Source: a virus. Taken from it: a stretch of DNA of 25,248 bases. Under the pieces are notes generated by a model. That model was not told the DNA's origin and did not search any database. It saw only the letters and a program-made list of their open reading frames with translations. Positions 1-6,399 of this stretch are shown here, one piece after another; positions within the stretch are counted from its first letter, which is position 1; every line of letters begins with the position of its first letter. A program made the translations under genes and the position numbers. Location of the stretch: positions 1 through 25,248 of the IMG/VR virus record IMGVR_UViG_3300050821_000499; one strand, given 5' to 3'.

Positions 1-52
1 TACACGAATGGCGTCAGTTAACGAATACCTCAGATGGAGGAAAGAAGCATGA
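1..52 (+). CDS. C-terminal end of an upstream gene (partial)
   Basis: Frame 2 is open from the window edge to a TGA at 50-52, and the last residues read RMASVNEYLRWRKEA. The TGA overlaps the ATG at 49 as ATGA, the junction used again and again by genes in this window, so this is probably the tail of a gene starting before the window. Frame 1 also closes nearby, at a TAA at 19-21, so the frame choice rests on the overlap pattern alone. Too little is visible to suggest a function. Confidence 0.4.
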   Translation, partial: TRMASVNEYLRWRKEA

Positions 53-312
53 CCGTCTGGACAGAATTTGAGCTGATAACCGGCTGGAAGGATCAAGGCG
101 ATTGCCCCAGCTTCGGACCTGCGAAGCATTGCTTCCTCGATAACCAGCGCGGCCTTCATTACATAAATGAGGATCAGGCGCGCGCCATCATTGAAGCCAA
201 AGAAGGATCGCCGGTGCTCGGAGTCTTTAAGGGCGCTATGTGGGGGTTATTGCTCCTCTTCATCCTCGCATGCGTTGCGGCTGCCGCATGGGAACTGTGG
301 AGGCTGCTGTGA
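49..312 (+). CDS. Small C-terminally membrane-anchored protein, unknown function
   Basis: The protein has 87 residues. I chose ATG 49 over ATG 34 because a strong Shine-Dalgarno (GGAGG, 36-40) lies 8 nt before it and because ATG 34 would place that site inside the gene. The N-terminal ~60 residues look soluble and hold two cysteines. The last ~25 residues (GAMWGLLLLFILACVAAAAW onward) form one strong hydrophobic helix, so the protein is probably tail-anchored in the host inner membrane. It overlaps the next tiny gene by GTGA. I do not recognise the family. It could belong to the host-takeover or superinfection-exclusion class of phage membrane proteins, but that is only a guess from position and topology. 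Confidence 0.7.
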   Translation: MTVWTEFELITGWKDQGDCPSFGPAKHCFLDNQRGLHYINEDQARAIIEAKEGSPVLGVFKGAMWGLLLLFILACVAAAAWELWRLL

Positions 313-404
313 AGATTCCGGAGTTGACCCCAACCCAGAAGCAATGTCTAGGAATGGGTATAGCTGCCGCGCTAGGACTGATCGCGTGGAGGTTATGGCT
401 ATGA
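309..404 (+). CDS. Putative 31-residue single-helix membrane peptide
   Basis: A GTG start at 309 overlaps the previous stop (GTGA), and the TGA at 402-404 overlaps the ATG of the next gene (ATGA). The 31-residue product has a short polar N-terminus and then a hydrophobic segment (CLGMGIAAALGLIAWRLWL), consistent with a single-pass membrane peptide. Support comes from the two precise overlaps, which bridge the flanking genes with no gap, and from the membrane-like composition. No conventional length filter would find it, and the function is unknown. It could instead be a coupling leader with no useful product. Confidence 0.5.
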   Translation: MKIPELTPTQKQCLGMGIAAALGLIAWRLWL

Positions 405-556
405 TCCGCAAGATATGGCTGAGCCTGTTTCCCAAGCGGTGCGAAGAGTGCGGGGGCAGCGGAGTTATGGCTCTTGAGCTGATGACTTCATGGGGATTGG
501 ATTACGTGGAACTTGTCTGTCGCGTATGCCGCGGCAAAGGAAAGGTAAGGAGCTAA
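401..556 (+). CDS. Small DnaJ-type zinc-ribbon protein
   Basis: The product has 51 residues and two Cys pairs, CEECGGSG (about residues 17-24) and CRVCRGKGK (about 41-49). This CxxCxGxG pattern, seen in DnaJ central domains and many small phage proteins, should bind one zinc ion. ATG 401 is preferred because its ATGA overlaps the preceding stop; ATG 395 in the same frame is an alternative and adds two residues. A longer in-frame ORF reaches back to 167 but would run through the previous membrane gene, so it is not supported. It could bind nucleic acid or act as a protein adaptor; its partner is unknown. It sits directly upstream of the ERF recombination gene. Confidence 0.65.
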   Translation: MIRKIWLSLFPKRCEECGGSGVMALELMTSWGLDYVELVCRVCRGKGKVRS

Positions 557-559
557 GTT

Positions 560-1321
560 ATGGCAATTCAACAAATGCCTCTGGCGGGAATGCAGGAGTA
601 CGAAAAGCCCGCCTTGCTTACTCCGATGGCTCTCCTGCAGCTTGCCATTGAAAAAGACACTGCCATCGACGTCATTGAGCGCCTGGCTATTTTGCAGCGC
701 GAAGAGCGGCAGTACCAAGCAAATGTCGACTTTGACAACGCGCTCAATTCATGCCAGCAGGCGATAGGGCGCATCGCCCCGAATCAGAAGCGAAACGACA
801 CGGGGTCCTCTTGGTCTGATTATGCCAACCTTGACAGGACAATCCGTCCAATCTACACGGCTGTCGGGTTCTCCGTCAGCTACTCGCAGGTTCCCCCAAT
901 AACTCCCGGCAAGATTGGGGTTCGCGGCACGCTTTCTCGAGCGGGGATATCCCGCGACCACTACTACAGCGAGATCACGCCCAGCACCACTGGCCCCAAA
1001 GGGGGAGTAATGGCGACGGCTACAGATGCTGATGCTATCGCCGCCTCGCGAGCAAAGCGCTATGTGCTGCTCGACATGTTCAATATTGCCGTAGGCATCG
1101 ACAAAGAAGAAAAACATGGCATCCCTGAAGGCAAGGATCTGCCAGAGGCTGAAGTGGTCGAACGCCTCGATTGGATCGCCCAGGCCACAGACAACGCCGA
1201 CCTAAAGAATATCTACACCGATGCGCTCAGGTGGGCTCAAGAGGCCGGCGACAAGCGAGCGGAGAAGGCAATCATCGAGGAAAAGAACAAGAGATGGAAG
1301 GTGCTAAATGCGCGTCATTGA
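560..1321 (+). CDS. erf: ERF-family single-strand DNA annealing protein
   Basis: The protein has 253 residues. The core segment WSDYANLDRTIRPIYTAVGF (about 85-104), followed by SVSY, matches the conserved ERF signature, in which a tyrosine-containing loop leads into a helix and a G-[FL]-[SA]-V strand. The GGVMATATDADAIAASRAKRY segment (about 147-167) fits the second conserved part of the ERF core. ERF proteins form rings on single-stranded DNA and anneal complementary strands for phage recombination, replication and genome circularisation. The C-terminal ~70 residues are charged and helical, as in relatives. It overlaps the YqaJ exonuclease gene by 14 nt, giving the usual exonuclease-annealase pairing analogous to lambda Exo-Beta. 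The start is the ATG just after the preceding gene, with AAGGTAAGGAG upstream. Confidence 0.9.
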   Translation: MAIQQMPLAGMQEYEKPALLTPMALLQLAIEKDTAIDVIERLAILQREERQYQANVDFDNALNSCQQAIGRIAPNQKRNDTGSSWSDYANLDRTIRPIYTAVGFSVSYSQVPPITPGKIGVRGTLSRAGISRDHYYSEITPSTTGPKGGVMATATDADAIAASRAKRYVLLDMFNIAVGIDKEEKHGIPEGKDLPEAEVVERLDWIAQATDNADLKNIYTDALRWAQEAGDKRAEKAIIEEKNKRWKVLNARH

Positions 1322-2021
1322 TTGTGAACAGGGCTCTGCCCAATGGCTTCAGGCGCGTCTCGGCCTGATAACCGCATCCCGCATCTCGGATGTAATGAAC
1401 TACCTGAAGAAGGGCGGCGAGGGCGCAGACCGCCGTAACTACCGCCGCGAACTAGCCGTGGAGCGTCTAACCGGGCGCTCCATAGAGCATTTCGTTAGTC
1501 AGGCGATGGAGTTTGGAACGGAGCAGGAACCATTTGCCAGAGCAGCCTATGAGCTGCACTCGGGTGAGATGGTCGAGCAGGTCGGGTTCGTGCTGCATCC
1601 GTCGCTGGACATTGCTGGCGCATCCCCTGATGGTCTAGTTGGTTCGGACGGGATGATCGAGATTAAGTGCCCCCAGGCGACAACCTACCTCGATTGGCTT
1701 TCCGCTGGCACTGAGCCAGAACAGCACTACGACCAGATGCAGTGGAATATGGCCTGCTGCGAGCGCGAGTGGTGCGACTTCGTTGCATATCAGCCGCTGT
1801 ACCCAAGAGAGAAGCGCCTGCTTGTGGTTCGGGTGAAGCGCGACGACCAACGCATCGCCGAGATTGAGAACGAGGTTACAAAGATCGCGGGCGAAGTAGA
1901 GGCCATGTTAGCGGCGATTGGCCTCCCTGGTTATCGGGCTGCGGCAACACCTGAACCAGAAATGACTAGCGACGAAATGCTCGCCTCGCTCATGCAGGAC
2001 CTGGACACGGTAATCCCATGA
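1308..2021 (+). CDS. YqaJ-like phage recombination exonuclease
   Basis: A 237-residue PD-(D/E)XK nuclease of the YqaJ/lambda-exonuclease family. Visible family features are QGSAQWLQARLGLITAS near the N-terminus (8-24), GTEQEPFARAAYE (70-82), the catalytic aspartate in GASPDGL (D108) and the EIK motif (E118, K120). This class degrades one strand of duplex DNA from an end, leaving single-stranded tails for the annealase. Its ATG lies inside the end of the ERF gene, so the two are translationally coupled. The C-terminal ~40 residues are acidic and may mediate contact with the partner. Length is normal for the family and all expected active-site residues are present. Confidence 0.9.
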   Translation: MRVIDCEQGSAQWLQARLGLITASRISDVMNYLKKGGEGADRRNYRRELAVERLTGRSIEHFVSQAMEFGTEQEPFARAAYELHSGEMVEQVGFVLHPSLDIAGASPDGLVGSDGMIEIKCPQATTYLDWLSAGTEPEQHYDQMQWNMACCEREWCDFVAYQPLYPREKRLLVVRVKRDDQRIAEIENEVTKIAGEVEAMLAAIGLPGYRAAATPEPEMTSDEMLASLMQDLDTVIP

Positions 2022-2362
2022 AGCGCACCCCAGTACGCAAGATCCGCCCCACGCTACGCCGTGGAGAGCTAACGCCGATGGAGAAGACTGCGCTTCGGTT
2101 GACGGTCTTTGAGAGAGCGCAAGGCGTCTGCGAATTGGGTTTCAAAGGATGCTTCGGCCTAGTCGGTTGGGACTATGGCCATTTAGTTCACATGCGGGCG
2201 AAGCGCCGGTTCGGGTTTCTCCCCAGCAAAGATCAGCAGGTCGTGTGGGGTTGCGCCAACTGCCACCTTATCGGCCTGCATAACCCGAAGCCGTGCCCCA
2301 AGAAAGGAGCGGTTAGTGGATGGCTGAATGGAATGAATGCTTCTACTGCGGAAGAGCCTTGA
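2018..2362 (+). CDS. HNH-type nuclease-like protein (NinG-like role possible)
   Basis: The protein has 114 residues, starts with ATGA coupling to the exonuclease gene, and has a basic N-terminus (MKRTPVRKIRPTLRR). The segment from VFERAQGVCELGFKGCFG through YGHLVHMRAKRRFG to WGCANCHLIGLHN has the order of an HNH/zinc-finger nuclease: a first Cys pair, a GHxxH-type histidine segment, then CxxCH with a terminal His. HNH proteins of this size next to recombination genes often process branched DNA, as NinG does in lambdoid phages, but that link is inferred from position. It overlaps the following HNH gene by 43 nt in another frame. Confidence 0.7.
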   Translation: MKRTPVRKIRPTLRRGELTPMEKTALRLTVFERAQGVCELGFKGCFGLVGWDYGHLVHMRAKRRFGFLPSKDQQVVWGCANCHLIGLHNPKPCPKKGAVSGWLNGMNASTAEEP

Positions 2363-2538
2363 GGTTTAAGGAGATCACGTTTGACCATGTGATCCCGAAG
2401 TCTTGGGGTGGGCACGCGATAGTAACGGCCTGTAAGGAGTGCAACAACTTGAAGGGCGAGTCATCGGTGGATGAGTTTCGGGAGTTTTTAGGCGCCGAAT
2501 CCTTTCACGGCGAACGGATGGGATGGACGCCTTGGTAA
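2320..2538 (+). CDS. Compact HNH endonuclease-like protein
   Basis: The protein has 72 residues. It shows the compact HNH layout: CFYCG (7-11), then ITFDHVIPKSWGG (about 19-31, with the DHVIPKS signature typical of HNH enzymes), then CKECNNLKG (38-46). The two CxxC pairs would bind structural zinc and the DH histidine would be catalytic. It begins 43 nt inside the preceding HNH gene in a different frame, so two HNH-type proteins are produced back to back. It could be a free-standing homing-type nuclease, a packaging-associated nickase or a recombination nuclease. The sequence does not separate these. Confidence 0.75.
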   Translation: MAEWNECFYCGRALRFKEITFDHVIPKSWGGHAIVTACKECNNLKGESSVDEFREFLGAESFHGERMGWTPW

Positions 2539-2610
2539 TGCAAACAGTTTGGCGCCATAACTGGAACAGAACTACCGCAGCACTGTAGCTATTTACGGTT
2601 GGAGTGGGCC

Positions 2611-3447
2611 TTGAAAGCACCAGCATTTCAGTGGTACGCAGCTGATTACCTAGCCGATGAGCACGTTCAGCTAATGACCCTAGAAGAAGAGGGCATCTAT
2701 GTACGCCTCATGTCCTATTGCTGGCGCGAGGGCAGCATCCCCGCCGACATAAAAGCGCTATCGAGGCTTTGCAAGGGCGCATCCCCTGAAGCCCTGGCGA
2801 TCGTCAAGGATAGGTTTATTGAGCACCCTGGCGATCCCAATAGGTTGACTCACAAAAGGCTTCAGGCTGAGCGCGAGAAGCAGGAAAGCTGGCGGTCTAA
2901 GCAGTCAGATAACGGGAAGAAGAGCGGCGAGGCTCGTAAATCAACCATCGTTGAACCATCGTTGAACCATCGTTCAACCGCCGTTGAACCATCGCCCAAC
3001 TCTTCTATTGCTTTTGCTTCTTCATCTTCTTCTTCAAAACAAGAACAACCCCCGTCGGGCGATGCTTCGCTAAACTCGCGGATGCTTTGCGAGAAGGTCG
3101 GTTGCTTTGACATGCGCGAGCAGTCCGCGGTGACGCAGGTGATGGATTCCTATTCCCGCCACTCGAAGAAAAGCCTTGAAGAGTCACGCGATTACCTGAT
3201 TGCCCAGTGGGTCAAGTACGGCGCGATGTCTGCACGGCTGACCTGGGTTTATGGCTCAGCTTACAAGTTCTTCATGTCGGGCAAGTGGGATAACCCCGAT
3301 GCGTGGCCGTGGAAGCCCGGAGAATCCCCGCCGCCGAAAAACAAGGCGGACCCGATGAAGGCAAAGGCGGATAAGTGGCTGAAGGAGATGGAAGATGCCC
3401 GAATCAAGAGCGAAAGAGAACGCGCGGAGGACGCAATTCGTGTGTGA
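2611..3447 (+). CDS. DUF1376 phage replication protein, TTG start
   Basis: The protein has 278 residues. I chose TTG 2611 because GGAG (2601-2604) sits 6 nt upstream and because DUF1376 proteins typically begin M-K-[AS]-P-A-F-Q. An in-frame TTG at 2599 has no such site. The N-terminal DUF1376 domain (about 1-90; MKAPAFQWYAADYLADEHVQ, then LEEEGIYVRLMSYCW) is followed by a low-complexity linker with a duplicated 11-residue unit and a serine run, then a helical C-terminal domain (about 175-235). Proteins with this domain sit where phages place replication initiators or replisome organisers. The linker is encoded by five 11-bp tandem DNA repeats and a pyrimidine-rich tract, which suggests an origin inside the gene. 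Confidence 0.8.
   Translation: MKAPAFQWYAADYLADEHVQLMTLEEEGIYVRLMSYCWREGSIPADIKALSRLCKGASPEALAIVKDRFIEHPGDPNRLTHKRLQAEREKQESWRSKQSDNGKKSGEARKSTIVEPSLNHRSTAVEPSPNSSIAFASSSSSSKQEQPPSGDASLNSRMLCEKVGCFDMREQSAVTQVMDSYSRHSKKSLEESRDYLIAQWVKYGAMSARLTWVYGSAYKFFMSGKWDNPDAWPWKPGESPPPKNKADPMKAKADKWLKEMEDARIKSERERAEDAIRV
2941..2995 (+). repeat. Five tandem 11-bp direct repeats (iteron-like)
   Basis: Five contiguous units read TCAACCATCGT, TGAACCATCGT, TGAACCATCGT, TCAACCGCCGT and TGAACCATCGC. Variation is confined to unit position 2, two central bases in unit 4, and the final base. The period is 11 bp, about one helical turn and not a multiple of three, so the array reads through all three frames and yields an 11-residue protein repeat only every 33 bp. 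That points to a DNA-level function, as with replication iterons. Confidence 0.9.
2941..3050 (+). other. Candidate replication origin within the replication gene
   Basis: The five 11-bp repeats are followed at once (3001-3050) by a strand-asymmetric tract of TCT/TTC-type runs ending in an A-rich stretch. It contrasts with the GC-richer surroundings. Repeats plus an easily melted pyrimidine-rich tract inside a replication gene repeat the layout of the lambda origin inside gene O. The role is inferred from that analogy. A recombination-prone linker with no origin function is the alternative. Confidence 0.5.
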
Positions 3448-3568
3448 AAACGAGTTATGCCGCGGCCAAAAAGTAAAGCTCGCTTTCGAGTGGTGGGTGG
3501 TAACTGACCGCACGCCGATCGACTGCAACGAAAAGTTCCAATGGCTGTATCAAGCGGAGGCGCTATGA
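3395..3568 (+). CDS. Small hypothetical protein, 57 residues
   Basis: ATG 3395 lies 52 nt inside the end of the replication gene in another frame and reads to a TGA at 3566-3568 that overlaps the next ATG (ATGA). The product contains an ENELCRGQKVKLAFEWWVV segment with one CxxxxxxC-spaced cysteine pair (about residues 17-22) and a beta-rich look. A later start is possible. The exact ATGA junction and the filled gap between 3447 and 3565 support it. I do not recognise a family. Confidence 0.5.
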   Translation: MPESRAKENARRTQFVCENELCRGQKVKLAFEWWVVTDRTPIDCNEKFQWLYQAEAL

Positions 3569-3789
3569 AGCTGAAAGCACTGCTGGCCCGCTGGCGTAAG
3601 CAATACAACGCCTTCATGGATGAGCCGATGTCCGCACCGGGCCCCGAACCGCCAACGAAGGCCGGCCTCTTCTGCGCGAAGTGCGACAAGCACATCAAGC
3701 GCAGCGACCGCTACAAGATCAAGGCCGTCGAGCACGTGGACTGCGCCAACCCGAAGCTGGAAAGGAAGGACGAATGCCCAGAGATATAG
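3565..3789 (+). CDS. Small CxxC zinc-binding-like protein
   Basis: The product has 74 residues. ATG 3565 is chosen over the in-frame ATG at 3541 because GCGGAGG (3554-3560) lies 4 nt upstream and the ATGA overlap couples it to the previous small gene. The N-terminus is basic and helical (MKLKALLARWRKQYNAF). A CAKCDKHIKRSDRYK segment (about residues 38-52) holds one CxxC pair, and later cysteines at about 60 and 70 may complete a zinc site. It overlaps the next gene by 16 nt. No function can be given. Confidence 0.65.
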   Translation: MKLKALLARWRKQYNAFMDEPMSAPGPEPPTKAGLFCAKCDKHIKRSDRYKIKAVEHVDCANPKLERKDECPEI

Positions 3790-4124
3790 AAAGGCGCCGG
3801 GAGTGCGTGAAGAAGTCACTCCAAAAGGTCAGGGCAGCACGAAAGGCTGCAGGGCTGTGTCGGTGGTGTACCAAGCCGAGAACAGATCGGCAACTCTGCG
3901 AGAGCTGCTGGGCCAAACATGTGCAGTACGGCAAGGTTTATTACCAGAAAAATCGGGAGCGCATTCTAAAAAGAATCCGCGATTATCGCAAGCGGCAGGC
4001 GGTCGAGAAGTGGAAGAGTATGCCTCCTCCGGTAATTCCTGCTCCCTCAAAACCAGCGCCTTCCAGGATAAACCGCATCGCCAAAATCGAGCGCATGCTA
4101 GAGCTCGCCCAGAGGGTTGCATGA
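3774..4124 (+). CDS. Basic protein with a four-cysteine zinc finger
   Basis: The product has 116 residues, starts at ATG 3774 inside the previous gene and stops at 4122-4124, overlapping the methyltransferase ATG. The segment GLCRWCTKPRTDRQLCESCW (about residues 27-46) is a clear four-Cys zinc knuckle (CxxC, 12 residues, CxxC) of a kind often seen in small phage proteins. The sequence after it is very basic (YYQKNRERILKRIRDYRKRQ), then a proline-rich linker and a short C-terminal helix follow. Nucleic-acid binding is likely from charge and zinc finger; the target is unknown. Confidence 0.7.
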   Translation: MPRDIERRRECVKKSLQKVRAARKAAGLCRWCTKPRTDRQLCESCWAKHVQYGKVYYQKNRERILKRIRDYRKRQAVEKWKSMPPPVIPAPSKPAPSRINRIAKIERMLELAQRVA

Positions 4125-4762
4125 GAATGCTTGATCTGTTCTGCGGGCGCTGGGGCTGGTCGAAAGCATTCGCTGAGCGTGGCTGGGAATGCGTAGGCGT
4201 GGATCTGGTTGAGCCGCCCGAGATACCGGATGGCTGCCGATTCCACAATTGGGACGTGATGAACCTGACTGTTGAATCAGTCAAGCACTACGACTTCGTC
4301 TGCGCCTCATCTCCCTGCGAGCAATTCAGCGTTCATGGGATGCGTCATTTTCACCCGAACCCAAAGTACCCCGATCTGGGGATCAAGCTTTTCAACCATA
4401 CACGCTCACTGTGTGAAGCATCAGGCGTGCCCTATGTCATGGAGAACGTCAGGGCAGCGCAGCAGTTTGTAGGCAATGCGGTGAACCATTGCGGGCCGTT
4501 CTACCTATGGGGCAATGGAGTGCCGCCGCTCATGCCGCAGGGTATTTCCAAGGGCATGACTCGGAAGGCATGGGGCGCTCGGGAGTTCAAGGGCCAGGAC
4601 GGGTGGAACCGGAAGCATGAGGCACCCAGAGAGAGCAATTCTTATTGGTCCAACAGCAAGGGGCGGCGGGATGCTGTGGCGGCAAATGCGACGATACCCC
4701 CATTACTAGCTGCCGCAGTAGCTGATTACGCAACACGGCTTTATGAAGCGAGGGTTGCATGA
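4121..4762 (+). CDS. Cytosine-C5 DNA methyltransferase
   Basis: The protein has 213 residues. Motif I, the SAM-binding loop, is MLDLFCGRWGWSKAFAERGW (3-22). Motif IV with the catalytic Pro-Cys is in CASSPCEQFSVHG (about 61-73). The ENV motif VI appears as MENVR (about 107-111). A C-terminal motif X-like helix, IPPLLAAAVADYATRL, closes the fold. It would transfer a methyl group from SAM to cytosine C5. It is short compared with restriction-linked enzymes, and no large target-recognition domain is evident, as is common for stand-alone phage enzymes that mask the phage genome from host restriction. The ATG at 4121 overlaps the previous stop; a longer in-frame ORF starting at 3620 would run through two other genes. 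Confidence 0.85.
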   Translation: MRMLDLFCGRWGWSKAFAERGWECVGVDLVEPPEIPDGCRFHNWDVMNLTVESVKHYDFVCASSPCEQFSVHGMRHFHPNPKYPDLGIKLFNHTRSLCEASGVPYVMENVRAAQQFVGNAVNHCGPFYLWGNGVPPLMPQGISKGMTRKAWGAREFKGQDGWNRKHEAPRESNSYWSNSKGRRDAVAANATIPPLLAAAVADYATRLYEARVA

Positions 4763-5085
4763 GCGCACGCAATCAGGTCGACGGCGGCGCCACGAAGCAA
4801 GTGCTCGACTACCTGGCAGCAAAGCACATTCTCGCATTCCGCATGAATACAGGGATGGCGCGATTTGATGGGCGCTTCGTGAAGTTCGGCGTGAAGGGCA
4901 TGGCGGATATCTTGGCATTCTTCCGCGGATGGAATGGGGAGCCGGTAATTCTGCCCGTCTGGATCGAAACCAAGGCCAAAGATGGGCGCCAGTCTGAGTA
5001 TCAAAAGAGCTTCCAAGCCCTAGTTGAATCGCATGGCCATCGCTACATTATCGCAAGGTCGATCGACGACCTGGGTGAATTATGA
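4759..5085 (+). CDS. VRR-NUC domain nuclease
   Basis: The product has 108 residues, about the length of a stand-alone VRR-NUC domain. The order of elements fits the family: an N-terminal helix (GGATKQVLDYLAAKHI), the GMADILAF segment carrying an active-site Asp (about D50), the WIETKAKDGRQSEYQKSFQ core with the E-x-K catalytic pair (about 69-71), and a C-terminal strand with GHRYIIARS. Such domains cut DNA, in some phages at branches or nicks. It overlaps genes on both sides by ATGA (4759-4762 and 5082-5085) and sits between two DNA methyltransferases. A role in recombination or in telling methylated from unmethylated DNA is possible, but the second idea is speculation. Confidence 0.85.
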   Translation: MSARNQVDGGATKQVLDYLAAKHILAFRMNTGMARFDGRFVKFGVKGMADILAFFRGWNGEPVILPVWIETKAKDGRQSEYQKSFQALVESHGHRYIIARSIDDLGEL

Positions 5086-5690
5086 AGCCTTATTACGAGC
5101 ACGCAGGCATCACGATCTATCACGGTAACTGCCGCTTGTTGCTTCAGGAAATGCCGCAGGTTGATGCCGTGATTACTGATCCTCCATACGGCCTCGGTAT
5201 TGCCTCGGAATTATTCAGGGCAGCACGAAGACGGATGGAGCCGTTAGCTTGGGATGACTCTCCCACAGACGTGGCCTTTCTCCTTCCCGTTGCCCAGCGC
5301 CTCGTTATCTGGGGTGGTAATTATTTCCCACTCCCGCCCTCGCGGGGATGGTTGAGCTGGTATAAGCCAGATTCACCGCCAACAATGGCCGATTTTGAAA
5401 TGGCATGGACGAACCAAGATCGCAACGCCAGACAAATCTCCTATTCAATCGCAGCGACAAATGCGGAGCGCGTCCCACATCCGACGCAAAAGCCCAAAGC
5501 GGTCATGCGGTGGACGATTCAACAGATAGCGCCTGATGCCCAAACGATCCTCGACCCCTTCATGGGCAGCGGCACAACGCTGGTAGCTGCGAAGAACTTA
5601 GGCCGCAAGGCAATCGGCATCGAGATAGAAGAAAAGTACTGCGAAATAGCCGCTAAAAGGCTGTCGCAGGAGGTGTTCGACTTCGCATGA
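5082..5690 (+). CDS. Adenine-N6 / cytosine-N4 DNA methyltransferase
   Basis: The protein has 202 residues. Catalytic motif IV, DPPY (33-36), precedes HPTQKP (about 132-137) and the SAM-binding motif DPFMGSGTT (158-166), the beta-class order of N6/N4 methyltransferases. The C-terminal IGIEIEEKYCEIAAKRL helix is typical of the fold. The region between catalytic and SAM motifs is short, with little room for a target-recognition domain, so its sequence preference may be relaxed or set by the core. It is coupled to the VRR-NUC gene by ATGA. Protection from restriction or epigenetic timing are the likely roles; DPPY alone does not separate adenine from cytosine-N4 activity. Confidence 0.9.
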   Translation: MKPYYEHAGITIYHGNCRLLLQEMPQVDAVITDPPYGLGIASELFRAARRRMEPLAWDDSPTDVAFLLPVAQRLVIWGGNYFPLPPSRGWLSWYKPDSPPTMADFEMAWTNQDRNARQISYSIAATNAERVPHPTQKPKAVMRWTIQQIAPDAQTILDPFMGSGTTLVAAKNLGRKAIGIEIEEKYCEIAAKRLSQEVFDFA

Positions 5691-5896
5691 AGCTAATCCT
5701 ATTTCTCTTTATCTGCCTGGAAGTTGTACTCGCATCAGTTCAACACTCAAGGCGTGAGGTTGCGCGCGGAGTAATCAGTATTCAGATCGACGGCAACGCG
5801 GTTTACATCCCGCAGGACATCTGGGAGCGCGAGATCCGCCGGCGAACGAAAGCGGTACCTGAACCCCAAGACATATTTCCCAAGGAGCAACTATGA
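5687..5896 (+). CDS. Small protein with N-terminal membrane or signal segment
   Basis: The product has 69 residues and starts by ATGA coupling to the methyltransferase gene. Residues 2-16 (KLILFLFICLEVVLA) form a hydrophobic stretch after a single lysine, compatible with a signal peptide or membrane anchor. The remaining ~50 residues are soluble and charged. The stop overlaps the next ATG (ATGA, 5893-5896). An exported or membrane-tethered role is inferred from the N-terminus only; no family is recognised. Confidence 0.65.
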   Translation: MKLILFLFICLEVVLASVQHSRREVARGVISIQIDGNAVYIPQDIWEREIRRRTKAVPEPQDIFPKEQL

Positions 5897-6276
5897 GCGA
5901 CTGTTCACCACTAGACGTTCGCCTGCATGTGTTTGATGGCCAGAACTACGTCAGCGAGGCTAATTACCGGGCGAAGCATGAACTCGCTGAAGGCTTCAGG
6001 CTAGAGCGCAACATCGAGCAGGAAATAGCGATGAAGGCGCAAGCGATGCTAGACATCCGCTCTATCGAGGTAGCCAATCTAGAGAAGTTGCGTGATGCAG
6101 AACTTGCCGAAGCGCAGGCTGAGGGGCGCAGGCAGGGAGCTAACGAGTGGTTTCGAATCGCTAAGTTGTACCGAGAGGTCCATACCGAAACCTGCCGGTG
6201 CTCAATGTGCTTGCGCTATAACGCGGCCCTACTTGAATCACCAAATACGTCACCCGCGCCACAGGAGGAGAACTAA
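5893..6276 (+). CDS. Coiled-coil hypothetical protein
   Basis: The product has 127 residues. Residues ~30-85 are rich in Glu, Ala, Leu, Arg and Lys with heptad-like spacing (EQEIAMKAQAMLDIRSIEVA then LEKLRDAELAEAQAEGRRQG), indicating a long helix or coiled coil. A CRCSMC cysteine cluster (about 104-109) follows, then a proline-rich tail. Similar proteins, with a long helix and a terminal Cys cluster, are frequent in phage early regions and have no assigned role. It is coupled to the previous gene by ATGA. Confidence 0.7.
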   Translation: MSDCSPLDVRLHVFDGQNYVSEANYRAKHELAEGFRLERNIEQEIAMKAQAMLDIRSIEVANLEKLRDAELAEAQAEGRRQGANEWFRIAKLYREVHTETCRCSMCLRYNAALLESPNTSPAPQEEN

Positions 6277-6399
6277 ATGTTAACTATCATCATCTTCATC
6301 GTAATAAGTGTTTTCACGCCTGACTACGTGCGACGTTGCCCAAATAAACCGTGTCCCGCTCCGGGAATATCGAGCCAGTTAAAGAGGGGGCAGCCATGA
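6277..6399 (+). CDS. Putative 40-residue membrane peptide
   Basis: ATG 6277 directly follows the preceding TAA and has a very strong Shine-Dalgarno (AGGAGGAG, 6263-6270) 6 nt upstream. The TGA at 6397-6399 overlaps the next ATG. The 40-residue product opens with a hydrophobic segment (MLTIIIFIVISVF) and continues as a short Cys- and Pro-containing tail. The strong ribosome site and exact coupling make translation likely. No function is known. Confidence 0.6.
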   Translation: MLTIIIFIVISVFTPDYVRRCPNKPCPAPGISSQLKRGQP

